Below are positions 25,123 to 33,084 of a stretch of DNA of 64,000 bases, one piece after another; position 1 is the first letter of the stretch, and each line of letters starts with the position of its first letter. The DNA is taken from NCBI RefSeq assembly GCF_002838835.1, contig NZ_NHPP01000003.1:310001-374000 (forward strand), in the 5' to 3' direction. The DNA comes from Siphonobacter sp. SORGH_AS_0500. Lineage in GTDB: Bacteria > Bacteroidota > Bacteroidia > Cytophagales > Spirosomataceae. Under the pieces are notes generated by a model. It saw only the letters and a program-made list of their open reading frames with translations, did not search any database and had not been told where the DNA came from. The translations under genes were made by a program, and so were the position numbers.

Positions 25123-25324
25123 AGCACATAACAAAAGGTTTTGTCCAATTGGGGCATGACGTTGAAGCAATCATCAGCAGTGCATATCCAAGCTTTGGTT
25201 TCGGCGGACGTAAGTCTGTTGGATACCAGTTCTAAAATTCGGCTAATAGTTATAAATTTAGCTTCAGTTCCGGGCAGACAGTAAGTAAATTCCCCAACTG
25301 CACAAAGCCTCGAACGTTGCAGGC
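25123..25324 (+). other. attC-like site 6 (long class, 202 bp)
   Basis: The left core is AGCACATAAC, matching the right core of site 5 (GTCGTGTGCT) in 8 of 10 positions. The arms AGGTTTTGTCCAATTGGGGC and CCCCAACTGCACAAAGCCTC pair. The right core is GTTGCAGGC (25316-25324). The middle has TTTCGGCGGACGTAAGTC and TTCCGGGCAGACAGTAAG. Confidence 0.7.
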
Positions 25325-25447
25325 AACCAATAACAAAATCGGTTTTCAATTCATGGCAGACAAAATTAGTGGCCTATAATTGTTGGACATTTTTTGCTGA
25401 TCGACAGAAGAATATTACAAATAACCTCATAAAATCTTATTCGCAAT

Positions 25448-25930
25448 ATGGAAGACAATCAAAAAGAGTTTTTATTAAAGGAGTATGACAAACTTAATAA
25501 CGAGGTTTCCAAACTTTTAGAAGAGACACGGACAAGGGAAAAATATTCCCTAACAGTTATTGCAGTGATTGCTGCGTGGATTTTCACAGAAATTATAAAA
25601 TTCCCAAAGGACGTTAATATTTCAAGAAATAATTTAATTCCTCTTTTAAAGATATTGAGTTGGATACCTGTTGTAATTACATTTTTATACGGTATTAGTG
25701 TTCTCCTTATTTACAAAAACATTAAATGGATTGGCGAATATCTTTTTGAAATAGAAAAGAAATTTATCGACGGTTTGGAATATAAGAAGGATAAAGTATT
25801 CGGTTGGGAAAACTATTTTAATGACAAAAACAGAAAGAGTTATTTTGTAAACTGGTCGTGGGTGTTTTGGATTTTACAAATTGCAATTTCGGTTGCAATT
25901 ATCATTAAAACATATTACACTTCCGCTTGA
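25448..25930 (+). CDS. Cassette 6: three-helix membrane protein, unknown
   Basis: A 160-residue protein. The first 33 residues are charged and probably helical or coiled-coil (EYDKLNNEVSKLLEETRTRE). Three hydrophobic segments follow, about 34-51 (LTVIAVIAAWIFTEII), 66-90 (LLKILSWIPVVITFLYGISV) and 135-157 (WVFWILQIAISVAIIIKTYY). No family is recognised. It starts 123 bp after the core of site 6. Its downstream site is missing and a palindromic repeat begins 15 bp after the stop, so the array is probably truncated here. Confidence 0.65.
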   Translation: MEDNQKEFLLKEYDKLNNEVSKLLEETRTREKYSLTVIAVIAAWIFTEIIKFPKDVNISRNNLIPLLKILSWIPVVITFLYGISVLLIYKNIKWIGEYLFEIEKKFIDGLEYKKDKVFGWENYFNDKNRKSYFVNWSWVFWILQIAISVAIIIKTYYTSA

Positions 25931-25945
25931 CAAACTTTGGCTACT

Positions 25946-26000
25946 CTGCTCTTTCGAATTTGAAATCCGAAAGCCATCTGTTAAGGATTTGTAATCCGCC
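25946..26000 (+). repeat. Palindromic module, right border of the cassette array
   Basis: CTGCTCTTTCGAATTTGAAATCC followed by GAAAGCCATCTG and GGATTTGTAATCC is a degenerate copy of the modules at 13078, 13221, 15551 and 20144. Confidence 0.6.
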
Positions 26001-26128
26001 ACTTCTAACAACTTTTAACACTCTCCTTAACAACTATTAACATTCTGATTTTTAATGGCTTAAAGTAGAGTTATACTTTCGGTGCTTTTAGGAAGCCTTT
26101 CTAAAACCGATCAGATTAACTCCTCTTT

Positions 26129-29125
26129 ATGAAAAACTTTTTACGAACAAACACCCTGCTTGGGTGGCTGGTATTTAGCGTTGCCCTTCTTACGTATGCC
26201 CTTACCGTAGAACCTACGGCCAGTTTCTGGGATTGCGGCGAATTCATTTCCTGTGCCTTTCGGCTACAGGTGCCGCACCCGCCCGGAGCCCCCATTTTCC
26301 TGATGCTTGGACGATTATTTTCCTTACTGGCGGGGAATGACGTCACGCAGGTAGCCTACTGGATTAATATGGTTTCGGTAGTAGCCAGTGCCTTTACCAT
26401 TCTCTTCATGTTCTGGACGATTACGCTGCTGGGACGGAAGATCGTTGGAAAAACGGCTGAAAATCTGACTACCAGCGAAGCCTTGGGTATTTTTGGAGCA
26501 GGCGTGGTAGGAGCATTAGTGTATACCTTCAGTGATACCTTCTGGTTCTCCGCTGTTGAAACGGAAGTGTATGCCTTATCCTCTTTCCTGACCGCTCTGG
26601 TCTTTTGGGCCATGCTTCGCTGGGAGTTAATTCAGGACGAAGCCACCGCCAACCGCTGGCTCATTCTGGTGGCTTACCTTACCGGTATCTCCATTGGCAT
26701 TCACTTGGTTAATCTGGTCATTATCCCGGCTTTAGCTCTGATGTATTATTACCGCAAAAAGCCCAATCAATCCTTTTTTCAAAGCATTTTGGCGATGATT
26801 GCCGGAGTACTCGTGCTGGGACTGATTAATGGAGGCTTATTATCCGGCCTCAGTGCGGTGATGTTTGCGATGGATCGCTTCCTGGTGAACTCCGTGGGAC
26901 TGCCTTTTAATTCCGGCGTTTGGTTAATGGTCATCCTGTTTTTGGGAATCTTGGGCTATGGCATTTACTTCACGCAAAAGCGACAGAAATCCCTGCTCAG
27001 TACGGCCCTGTTATCCGTACTTTTTATTATGATTGGCTATGGTTCGTACACGTCGATTGTGATTCGCTCCAATTACCACCCACCGATCAACGAAAACGAT
27101 CCTTCAAATCTCATTAACTACCTACATTACCTCAATCGGGATCAGTACGGAAGTCGCTCATTGTTGTACGGGCCACAGTTTACGGCTCGGGTAACGGATT
27201 TTAAACGCGGAACGCCGCAGTACAAACAGGACGGGAATCGCTATAAAATCTACGATTACGAACCCGCTTACGTTTGGGAAAAAGATCAACTGACGTTTCT
27301 GCCTCGCTTAGGTTCAAACCAACCCGGCCATGATGATGCCTACGCGGCTTCGCTGGGCTTACCCAAAGACCCGACTGACCCGTCTCGTTACGTCAAACCC
27401 ACCTTCGCTCAAAACCTTCAGTACATGTTCAGTCACCAGATGGGCTTTATGTACATGCGATATTTTCTATGGAATTTCGTGGGCCGTGAAAGTGATGTCA
27501 TCTGGGCTGACTGGTATCCGCGACTGGGAAAAATCGCAGACTTACCCGAAAGCATCCGAACCAATAAAGGGCATGATAACTTTTATTACCTGCCGCTGAT
27601 TTTGGGTATACTGGGTTTTGGTATCCAGTTTATGAAACGGGAAAAAGACGGGTTAGTTCTTGCCGTGGCCTTCCTGATGACGGGTCTGGCCCTGGTCTTT
27701 TTTCTGAACGCTCCACCCATTGAACCACGTGAACGGGATTACATCTACGCGGGTTCGTTTTACTTTTTTGCTCTGTGGGCGGGATTGGGCGTATTGGCTC
27801 TGCAAAATCTGTTACAGAAAATAGCCCGAAAACCAATGCTGGCCGCTTCGCTGGCGGGAGGTTTAGCGTTAACTGTGCCTATGTTAATGGGGGCGAAAAG
27901 CTGGGACAATCACGACCGTTCCCATCGTTATGCGGCGGCTGATTTTGCTCGTAATTTGCTGAACTCCTGTGCTCCCAATGCCATTTTATTTACGGGGGGA
28001 GATACCGATACTTTTCCCCTTTGGTACGTGCAGGAAGTCGAAGGTTTTCGGAAGGATGTTCGGGTGTGTTGTCTGTCGCTGTTAGGTACGGAATGGTACA
28101 TTCAGCAAATGAAGGAAAAAGCCGATGGTTCGGAGCCTTTGCCCATTTCACTGGAAATGGATAACTACCGCAAAGGCATTAACGACCAGATTATGTTTGC
28201 GGAAAATCCGAACGTAAAAGCGGGTATTGATCTGGTGGAATACCTGAAGCTGGTCAAAGAAAATAATCCAGCTATTCAGGTAGAGACGAGTATCGGCTCG
28301 CTGAATGTGTTACCCTCGCGAATTTTTTCATTGAAGCTGGATCGGGATACCATTCAAAAGTCAGGCGTGATTGCCAAGGGCATGGAACCTTTCTTCACCG
28401 AAGATCGCATGACCTGGGATTTCGGCACGAGCGACCTTATCAAAGATCGACTCATCCAGCTTGATATTATCGCTCAAAATCAGTTTAAACGGCCCGTTTA
28501 CTTTGCCTCAACGCTGGCTTCGGCTAATTACCTGGGCCTGAAAGAATACATGCAGATTGAAGGATACGCATACCGGCTGATGCCGTTTAAAGTGTCGGGT
28601 GCTACCGACGGCTTTGTGAATACGGACCTCATGTACGATAAGATGATGAATAAAATGTCGTGGCGGGAAATGAATAACCCTGACGTTTATTACGATGATA
28701 CCATTCGCGGGGCTCCGGTGGTTTCGGCCCGACTCGCTTTTTACCGCCTGTCAACCCAACTCATTCAGGAAGGCAAGCTGGACACGGCCAAAGCGGCCCT
28801 TAATCGTTGTCTGGAAGTAATGCCTGATCGTTCGCTTCCCTACGATCAGGTTTCCGTGAGCTTCATTGGGCCGCTGATGGCGGTGGGAGAGCAATCTAAA
28901 GCCCTGCAAATGGCTCAGACGATTATGCGGCGTTGCGACGAAAACCTAAATTATTACTACGCCACTCGCGGCGACCGGGAAGACATACGGATGAATCTTT
29001 TTCAAATGAATCGGGTCGTACAGCAATTGCAGGAAGCCAAACAGGAAAAGCTGGCGAAAACCTACGAAAGTCAGTTTGAAAAACAATATCAGCGATTTGA
29101 AAATCGCTTTGTGGAATCAGAATAA
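26129..29125 (+). CDS. DUF2723 polytopic membrane protein (GT-C-like, O-mannosyltransferase-type)
   Basis: A 998-residue inner-membrane protein of the DUF2723 family. The N-terminal half holds about ten to twelve hydrophobic segments. It starts with the hallmark LTVEPTASFWDCGEFISCAF and HPPGAPIFLMLGR, where the Asp and Glu of the first periplasmic loop resemble the catalytic acid site of GT-C glycosyltransferases. The C-terminal part (about 590-998) is soluble, with GGDTDTFPLWYVQEVEG and a helical repeat-like end. The family is thought to glycosylate exported proteins using lipid-linked sugars. The length is typical. A hairpin terminator follows. Confidence 0.85.
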   Translation: MKNFLRTNTLLGWLVFSVALLTYALTVEPTASFWDCGEFISCAFRLQVPHPPGAPIFLMLGRLFSLLAGNDVTQVAYWINMVSVVASAFTILFMFWTITLLGRKIVGKTAENLTTSEALGIFGAGVVGALVYTFSDTFWFSAVETEVYALSSFLTALVFWAMLRWELIQDEATANRWLILVAYLTGISIGIHLVNLVIIPALALMYYYRKKPNQSFFQSILAMIAGVLVLGLINGGLLSGLSAVMFAMDRFLVNSVGLPFNSGVWLMVILFLGILGYGIYFTQKRQKSLLSTALLSVLFIMIGYGSYTSIVIRSNYHPPINENDPSNLINYLHYLNRDQYGSRSLLYGPQFTARVTDFKRGTPQYKQDGNRYKIYDYEPAYVWEKDQLTFLPRLGSNQPGHDDAYAASLGLPKDPTDPSRYVKPTFAQNLQYMFSHQMGFMYMRYFLWNFVGRESDVIWADWYPRLGKIADLPESIRTNKGHDNFYYLPLILGILGFGIQFMKREKDGLVLAVAFLMTGLALVFFLNAPPIEPRERDYIYAGSFYFFALWAGLGVLALQNLLQKIARKPMLAASLAGGLALTVPMLMGAKSWDNHDRSHRYAAADFARNLLNSCAPNAILFTGGDTDTFPLWYVQEVEGFRKDVRVCCLSLLGTEWYIQQMKEKADGSEPLPISLEMDNYRKGINDQIMFAENPNVKAGIDLVEYLKLVKENNPAIQVETSIGSLNVLPSRIFSLKLDRDTIQKSGVIAKGMEPFFTEDRMTWDFGTSDLIKDRLIQLDIIAQNQFKRPVYFASTLASANYLGLKEYMQIEGYAYRLMPFKVSGATDGFVNTDLMYDKMMNKMSWREMNNPDVYYDDTIRGAPVVSARLAFYRLSTQLIQEGKLDTAKAALNRCLEVMPDRSLPYDQVSVSFIGPLMAVGEQSKALQMAQTIMRRCDENLNYYYATRGDREDIRMNLFQMNRVVQQLQEAKQEKLAKTYESQFEKQYQRFENRFVESE

Positions 29126-29156
29126 TACCCTGTAGAGACGTCGATTTCCTCGTTTT

Positions 29157-29186
29157 CGTGGCTGGTGAAGACACCAGCCACTTTTG
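29157..29186. terminator. GTGGCTGGTG hairpin terminator
   Basis: GTGGCTGGTG and CACCAGCCAC pair around AAGA and are followed by TTTTG. It lies after the DUF2723 gene and just beyond a GTAGAGACGTCGATTTCC repeat relic at 29132, and it also borders the end of the convergent gene at 29190. Confidence 0.8.
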
Positions 29187-29189
29187 TTG

Positions 29190-29642
29190 TTAACAGCTAT
29201 TAGAAGAGTAAATTTCTGTAGTTAACGATGTTTCATCTTGAGAGTAAGTGAAACAAATAATCCATTTAAAGTCATGGTCAAAAATGACTATTATAGTATC
29301 TCCTGATTGCGAAGCTTTATCGTATTCGAAATAATTGATAATAAATTTAAACCAGTCACTTTCTAAATTTAGTAAACCAATACCAGCATATTCATTTACA
29401 GCCTGATCTATTACATTGATTTTAAACCAAATCGGTTTTTTAATAATAACTTTATTAGTTATAAACATAAAACAATTAGATAGGCTATTTCTTAAGTTTT
29501 CTATATCAGATAGATCAGTCTTTATTTTCTTCGAATACAGTTTAAGACCTATTTTTTCTAATGCAATACCGCAGTCATCACTGATGTGATTTGTTAATAT
29601 GTAATTCTCATATTTTTCAAATAATTTTTCCACTCTCATCAT
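29190..29642 (-). CDS. Unknown AT-rich protein
   Basis: A 150-residue protein without signal peptide or membrane helix. It begins MMRVEKLFEKYENYILTNHI and includes SDWFKFIINYFEYDKASQSG and TIIVIFDHDFKWIICFTYSQ. The mixed helix and strand pattern with aromatic residues resembles small immunity-type proteins, but no family can be named. It is much more AT-rich than its neighbours, lies between two GTGGCTGGTG hairpins, and is convergent with DUF2723, which suggests separate acquisition. Confidence 0.6.
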   Translation of the reverse strand: MMRVEKLFEKYENYILTNHISDDCGIALEKIGLKLYSKKIKTDLSDIENLRNSLSNCFMFITNKVIIKKPIWFKINVIDQAVNEYAGIGLLNLESDWFKFIINYFEYDKASQSGDTIIVIFDHDFKWIICFTYSQDETSLTTEIYSSNSC

Positions 29643-29705
29643 TTTTTTATTACGAATACTTTTGCTAAGTAACTATTTAGTGAAAAGGTATCGATATCTC
29701 CGTTT

Positions 29706-29843
29706 CTGTGGCTGGTGTCCTCACCAGCACGGGCGTCGATCGCGTCTCATCCTCTCTGCGGCTAAAATGGCTCGGCCTTGACAAACAAATTAATGGGCGA
29801 GACAGAAACAGTTTGACTGAGAAACAAGACGAGATCAATAGGA
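29706..29843. repeat. Hairpin plus divergent composite repeat relic
   Basis: GTGGCTGGTGTCCTCACCAGCAC is followed by GGCGTCGATCGCGTCTCATC, then CAAACAAATTAATGGGCGAG and CAGTTTGACTGAGAAACAAG. The second part aligns loosely with the central block of the ~275-bp repeat (CGCCGATTTATCGCGTCTCA, CAGTTTGATAGAGAAATAAC). Confidence 0.5.
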
Positions 29844-31397
29844 TTATTTCCCCGAAACTGGAATCCACTGAGCCGATAAATTCGGCGTTTTCATGTCTTT
29901 GTCAAGCGGATACATGGGGCGTTGAATGTGTTTATAGGGGAGGCGATACAAATCCTGATCGACGCCCCCGGGTGTTAAGGCCATGATCCAGTCTTTTTGC
30001 ATGTTATATAACTCTGGCTCCAGGTAACCGATTTTCACCACCACTATGTCTGCTTCGCGGGGCTTGAGTCCGAGGCGTTCGAAGTCCTTTTCCTTGTGGT
30101 AAGGTTTCCGTTTCTGGGTGACAATCACATGAACGCTGCCCACCTTGACTACCACTTCCACCACGCCATCCCGGTCGCCTTCTACGATGGATTCAATCGT
30201 TCCTTTCAAAGGAACGGGTTTAGCAAAACGATGATCCACAATGGCTCCGGCGGTGCTTTCAATGGTTCCACCCACACCAATCGCCTGAGCCTTTTTCACA
30301 AATTCTGGATCAGGAATCGAAGCATAGATTAATGCGGGCCCATCGGCTTTCTGAAACTCAGGACGTTTGAGAATTTCGGTAATCGTCCAGGTTACATCAC
30401 CCGCGGCTCCTGCCGTGGGGTTATCGCCTGTGTCGCTGATAAAAAAGGGTTTCTTCTTACTCACAATGGCTTTGTTCAGGACTTCGTCCAGCTTACCCAC
30501 GGGAGCAACGAAATCAAATTTTGAGCGAACATCCCAAAAGTGTTTAGCCAGCTTTTCAGCCGATGTAGCCACTTTTTCTTTGTCGTCGCCGACTACCATC
30601 ACCACCCCGTGATTTCGCGGAGCATCGGCCCAGGCATAACTAATCCAGATGCCTGCGTCCACAATGCCTGCGTTGTTATCGGCAATGGGCGTTACTTCGG
30701 CATACAGGCTTTTGCCCGGTTCAATACGCGTGCTGGTTTGCTCGCCGGGCAACAGAATCGGAACCGGAATCCAGGCTTTGTAAGCCGGTTTGCCTTTCCC
30801 ACTTTTCAGGCGATCCAGTAAATGCTGCACGGCCCGTTCCTTGGTTTGCATGGCATCTTCGTGCGGAGCCATACGGTAACAGGTCATTAAATCCGTATTT
30901 TGAGCCAGCCGTTTGGTTACGCAACCGTGCAAGTCCATCGAAGTGGATACTAGGGTTTTGTAACCGACCACCTGCCGGATTCGGGTAATGAGATCGCCCT
31001 CGGGATCGTTGAGGCCCTGTACGCTCATGGCTCCGTGAATGTCCAGGTAAAGACCGTCGTAAGGAGCATTTTTCTTCAATAAATCCAGCATTTTCGTGAC
31101 CAAAGACTCGTAGGCTTCCCTCGTAGCGGCACCACCGGGAATGGATTTCCCAACCAGCGAAGGAAACCACTGAGCCTGTTTTCTCAAAGGGGACTCATCC
31201 TTCATGAAAGGGTAGGAGGTAAACACCTGATCGCCGGTTTTGGCATGGAAGGCCTCTTCATGGGTAACGGCGGGAGAAAAAGTGCTGGACTCAATGCCGA
31301 GGCCCGCAATAGCGACGCGAGGGAGATTGTTTTGAGCGGAACCGAAGTGCAAAGCTGCGAACCAGCAGGTAAGGCTTAAGAGGAAGTGTTTTTTCAT
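29844..31397 (-). CDS. M81 family metallopeptidase (MlrC-like), exported
   Basis: A 517-residue protein of the MlrC/M81 family, named after an enzyme acting on linearised microcystin. A signal peptide covers about residues 1-21 (KKHFLLSLTCWFAALHFGSA). Family blocks: RVAIAGLGIESSTFSPAVT at the N-terminus, YDGLYLDIHGAMSVQGLNDP with likely metal ligands Asp and His, STSMDLHGCVTKRLA, and TCYRMAPHEDAMQTKERA. The C-terminal domain (DTGDNPTAGAAGDVTWTI) is also conserved. Most Bacteroidota members have unknown substrates. Export suggests that it acts in the periplasm. Confidence 0.87.
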   Translation of the reverse strand: MKKHFLLSLTCWFAALHFGSAQNNLPRVAIAGLGIESSTFSPAVTHEEAFHAKTGDQVFTSYPFMKDESPLRKQAQWFPSLVGKSIPGGAATREAYESLVTKMLDLLKKNAPYDGLYLDIHGAMSVQGLNDPEGDLITRIRQVVGYKTLVSTSMDLHGCVTKRLAQNTDLMTCYRMAPHEDAMQTKERAVQHLLDRLKSGKGKPAYKAWIPVPILLPGEQTSTRIEPGKSLYAEVTPIADNNAGIVDAGIWISYAWADAPRNHGVVMVVGDDKEKVATSAEKLAKHFWDVRSKFDFVAPVGKLDEVLNKAIVSKKKPFFISDTGDNPTAGAAGDVTWTITEILKRPEFQKADGPALIYASIPDPEFVKKAQAIGVGGTIESTAGAIVDHRFAKPVPLKGTIESIVEGDRDGVVEVVVKVGSVHVIVTQKRKPYHKEKDFERLGLKPREADIVVVKIGYLEPELYNMQKDWIMALTPGGVDQDLYRLPYKHIQRPMYPLDKDMKTPNLSAQWIPVSGK

Positions 31398-31459
31398 AGC
31401 TACAAGATAGAAAAAACAGGCGTTTTTCAGTCATGCAAAACCGAGGGGCTCGCCGACAT

Positions 31460-31505
31460 AAAAAAAGGCTGATACAGATTCTTCAAAAAATCCATATCAG
31501 CCTGA
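31460..31505 (-). terminator. Terminator after the zinc metallopeptidase gene
   Basis: On the minus strand AGGCTGATA and TATCAGCCT pair around a loop of about 19 nt and are followed by TTTTTTT. It lies 18 bp after the stop of the gene at 31523. Confidence 0.75.
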
Positions 31506-31522
31506 CTAATTAAACTTTATAC

Positions 31523-32371
31523 TTACTGAAGATTGGCGTCTTCTTTACTAGTAAACGTATCTCCCTGGTTAATGTCGCCCGTTTTTAAGCCTTTCTTGAA
31601 CCAGTACACCCGCTGGGCGGAAGTGCCGTGTGTGAAAGCGTCGGGAACGACTTGCCCTTGGGTTTCCTGTTGAATTTTATCGTCACCAATGGCATTTGCC
31701 GCCCGAATGGCCGATTCAATATCTTTCTCATCCAAAGCCACGCTTTGCCCCTGAGCCCGATTGGCCCAAACCCCTGCGAAGAAATCCGCCTGCAATTCAA
31801 GCCTAACCGAAAGTTTATTGTATTCCTTTTCACTGAGGCGTTGCCGCATGGCATCTACCTTGTCAGTGATGCCCATCTGATGCTGCACGTGGTGACCAAT
31901 CTCATGGGCAATGACATAAGCCATGGCAAATTCACCGGGAGCCTTGAATTGCTGAGCGAGTTCGTCATAAAAGGAAAGGTCGATGTATACCTTCTCATCA
32001 GCCGGACAGTAAAACGGGCCCATGGCATTTTGAGCCGTTCCGCAACCCGAGGAAGTAACCCCGCGATACATGACCAATACCGGTTTTTGATACTGAGAAT
32101 TTTGTTCAGCGAAAATCTGGGTCCAGGCATCCTCAGTACTGGCTAATACCTTTCGTGTAAACTGAGCTGCGGCATCGTCGGCCTGCTGGTTTACAGGAGC
32201 TTGCTCCGTGGCGTTTTGAGTCGTTAAAATACTCGAAGGATCTCCACCTAATAGAGTAACAATCAGGGCAATAACAATGGTGCCGATACCGCCACCGACA
32301 ATCAGACCGCCCCGGCCACTGCCCCGACGATCATCGACGTTATCGCTTTCGCGACCACCTAACCAACGCAT
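31523..32371 (-). CDS. Neutral zinc metallopeptidase (YpfJ/KPN_02809 family)
   Basis: A 282-residue protein. The N-terminus is cytoplasmic and charged (MRWLGGRESDNVDDRRGSGR), followed by one membrane helix at about 22-42. The extracytoplasmic domain has the zincin motif HEIGH at residues 156-160 (AYVIAHEIGHHVQHQ), the third ligand region LELQADFFAGVWA and the conserved SSGCGTAQNAMGPFYCPADE with a Cys pair. These are hallmarks of the YpfJ family of membrane-anchored peptidases, whose substrates are not known. Confidence 0.9.
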   Translation of the reverse strand: MRWLGGRESDNVDDRRGSGRGGLIVGGGIGTIVIALIVTLLGGDPSSILTTQNATEQAPVNQQADDAAAQFTRKVLASTEDAWTQIFAEQNSQYQKPVLVMYRGVTSSGCGTAQNAMGPFYCPADEKVYIDLSFYDELAQQFKAPGEFAMAYVIAHEIGHHVQHQMGITDKVDAMRQRLSEKEYNKLSVRLELQADFFAGVWANRAQGQSVALDEKDIESAIRAANAIGDDKIQQETQGQVVPDAFTHGTSAQRVYWFKKGLKTGDINQGDTFTSKEDANLQ

Positions 32372-32732
32372 AGATTGAAGTTTTAAAGTTGAACGCTGTG
32401 AAAATATAAATTTTGATGCCAGAAACAGGAATTTCCTCCCGAAACATTTGTAATAAACACAGGCAAGAGGGCGGTAGGGATAATTCTACTAAACCTAGGA
32501 GAAAGGTTGGAAGCATGGCCTAACTGCTAGTTCAGACTTTGCTCGATTGAATAGAAACTTAAATTTCAGGGGAATTAAGTACATAATACTGTCGTATTTA
32601 AGTATAAATAATCAAATAAAGTTGCTTAATTATACGCATGTTTATATAATTCTTCGTAGTTGTATGGTTACATAACCCTTTCTTAATTGATTGATAGAAT
32701 AATTCATACGTCAACCTAACCCGTATCAATCT
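32372..32732. other. Long AT-rich intergenic region between divergent genes
   Basis: About 360 bp without a credible gene. The right 200 bp are especially AT-rich (TAATACTGTCGTATTTAAG, GTATAAATAATCAAATAAAG) and precede the LuxR-type gene. This should contain promoters for both flanking genes. No repeat of the families seen elsewhere is present. Confidence 0.4.
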
Positions 32733-32957
32733 ATGACAACCTCAACTTCCTTCCCAACCTTATCAGATCGTGAAAAAGATATCATTTCTCTGCTTTCACT
32801 TGGATTAGACAGCCAGGCTATTGCTGACCGGCTCTTTATTAGTAAAAACACAGTCGATACGCATCGAAGGAATATCAAAGCAAAGCTGGGACTTACGGGT
32901 AAGAAAAATGCTTTGGCGTTGTATGCAATAAGGCACAGCAATATAGAGAATAAGTAA
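32733..32957 (+). CDS. Stand-alone LuxR/GerE-type HTH protein
   Basis: A 74-residue protein made almost entirely of a GerE/LuxR C-terminal DNA-binding domain: LSDREKDIISLLSLGLDSQA, then IADRLFISKNTVDTHRRNIK (recognition helix) and AKLGLTGKKNALALYAIRH. It has no receiver or sensor domain, and the ATG is preceded by AT-rich DNA, so it is not the broken end of a larger regulator in this frame. It is probably a small transcription factor. The downstream genes at 33085-36779 on the same strand are candidate targets. Confidence 0.85.
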   Translation: MTTSTSFPTLSDREKDIISLLSLGLDSQAIADRLFISKNTVDTHRRNIKAKLGLTGKKNALALYAIRHSNIENK

Positions 32958-33084
32958 CCTAATTATGGGCTAAAATACTTGTTGGCGGGTATTGTTATTT
33001 ATGAATGACACATGAATCTTTGCCTTATCAATCTATCGGCCGACGGAGTGATATTACTAAAACACTCACTTTAAGCTTTTAAAA

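Larger units (their letters stand above)
20259..25930 (+). mobile_element. Integron-like gene cassette array without integrase
   Basis: Seven cassette bodies, all plus-strand and AT-rich, are separated by six structured sites (20580, 21416, 22044, 23141, 23969, 25123). Each site starts with YAAC at or soon after a gene end and ends with a GTT-type core before the next gene. The 3' core of a site is complementary to the 5' core of the next site in four of five complete cassettes (GTTAGGCGT, GTTG[T/C]CTGCA, GTTAGCGGT, GTnnTGTGCT), as expected if each cassette once circularised. No tyrosine recombinase gene is in the window. The array is flanked by palindromic repeat modules at 20144 and 25946. 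Confidence 0.7.

Noticed and set aside
20580..25324. Group II introns or riboswitch-type RNAs between the cassette genes
   Set aside because: The sites are under 205 bp, lack a reverse transcriptase and a domain V-like hairpin, and their shared features are paired termini with GTT-type cores.
20259..25930. Prophage or conjugative element
   Set aside because: No capsid, tail, terminase, relaxase, mating-pair or recombinase gene is present. The structured sites between single genes explain the layout better.
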